Made by a program: the position numbers and the translations under genes
In this document: piece by piece, positions 63,696 through 64,000 of the stretch
How the letters are laid out: every line of letters starts with the position of its first letter
Numbering within the stretch: the first letter of the stretch is position 1
Assembly (NCBI RefSeq): GCF_013410115.1
Contig: NZ_JACCCV010000002.1
Coordinates: 1,240,001-1,304,000, forward strand
DNA: 64,000 bases
From: Tunturiibacter gelidiferens
Lineage (GTDB): Bacteria > Acidobacteriota > Terriglobia > Terriglobales > Acidobacteriaceae
Direction of reading: 5' to 3'
Notes under the pieces: generated by a model
The model's input: the letters and a program-made list of their open reading frames with translations, nothing else
What the model was told of the DNA's origin: nothing
The model's database searches: none

Positions 63696-64000
63696 ATGTC
63701 TCCGAAAAAGCTGCCGGTCCGCAGCGCAGGAGACCAGAATGGGTTCATGATTACTGGCGCTTTTCTTCTACTTGCGATCGTTCTTGGATATTTGGTAACA
63801 GTGGGCCTGTCGATGGCGGCAACCTTTGCCATGACTACGGCCTCGCCCGATCTGGTCGCGCGGGACTTCCGAATCACGTCAAGATACAAGTTTCTGCAGG
63901 ATGGGGTGTGGCTGGTGTGCACAACGGTGGGGGGCTATATGACAGCGCTTGTCCTCGGGAGAGAGCACTCTCCGTGGATTGGCGGGATAGCTTTAATGGC
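63696..64000 (+). CDS. Membrane protein, 3'-truncated by the window edge
   Basis: From the ATG at 63696 a frame is open to the last base (about 101 codons). It has two hydrophobic segments: residues about 17-40 and 78-95. The visible part has no recognised motif. It follows the glycosyltransferase by 28 bp on the same strand and may be part of the same operon. Confidence 0.55.
   Translation, partial: MSPKKLPVRSAGDQNGFMITGAFLLLAIVLGYLVTVGLSMAATFAMTTASPDLVARDFRITSRYKFLQDGVWLVCTTVGGYMTALVLGREHSPWIGGIALM

Overview
The window looks like chromosomal DNA of an acidobacterium of the Terriglobia/Acidobacteriaceae type (Edaphobacter, Granulicella or Terriglobus-like). This is inferred from moderately high GC, the Oar-type TonB-dependent receptor with an N-terminal carboxypeptidase-regulatory domain, the outer-membrane and LPS genes (kdsB, GDP-mannose enzymes, beta-barrel), and the style of the intergenic repeats. 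No rRNA, CRISPR array, prophage or complete insertion sequence was seen. There is one tRNA (Met, CAT).

Layout. 1-3 kb is a small, more AT-rich accessory patch: a truncated unknown gene and a dGTPase with a tiny winged-helix-like partner. 3.1-8.3 kb (+) is an envelope cluster: TPR protein, NfeD/ClpP-type membrane protease, beta-barrel, slipin and SPOR protein. 8.3-12.3 kb (-) is a murein-recycling operon: dapF, LD-carboxypeptidase, mpl, plsC. 12.3-17.5 kb (-) holds an exported metallopeptidase-like protein, MTA phosphorylase, a PfkB kinase and an integral-membrane glycosyltransferase-like protein. 17.6-21.8 kb (+) is ygfZ, DUF1844, a metallo-beta-lactamase hydrolase, an unknown secreted protein and ribF, mostly with overlapping ends. 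21.8-25.6 kb (-) has a class A PBP and a C-terminal-processing-protease homologue, followed by tRNA-Met. 25.9-32.98 kb carries kdsB, a HAD phosphatase, phosphohexomutase, mannose-1-phosphate guanylyltransferase, an aminotransferase and coaD. 33-34.8 kb is an ECF sigma, anti-sigma and Spy/CpxP-like operon. recA, nhaA, a two-domain ThyX-like protein, DUF2071, fabG, a GNAT-like protein, a methyltransferase, an XRE regulator and a GAF protein fill 35-45.5 kb. A 1211-residue TonB-dependent receptor, rhomboid protease, a YycJ-like hydrolase, MaoC and 3-hydroxyacyl-CoA dehydrogenase genes follow. 54.4-64 kb holds a PP2C phosphatase, an orphan beta-class DNA methyltransferase, small membrane and exported proteins, a Bax-inhibitor-like protein, VKOR, an MqnC-like protein and a family-2 glycosyltransferase. 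A truncated membrane gene runs off the right end.

Most striking points. (1) Several proteins keep their family fold but lack the catalytic residues: the MqnC-like protein has no radical-SAM cysteine triad, the S41 peptidase has lost both Ser and Lys of its dyad, DapF has Ser in place of the second catalytic Cys, and the GAF protein has none of the fRMsr cysteines. (2) Two copies of a ~140-bp element lie in the same orientation between a stop codon and a Rho-independent terminator and share foldable stems, suggesting a structured 3'-UTR RNA. (3) A nested palindromic repeat of ~210 bp upstream of recA has a half-length relative at 52.5 kb. (4) kdsB has no ATG, GTG or TTG in frame before its conserved N-terminus.

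All calls come from reading the sequence and family motifs from memory; no database search was run.
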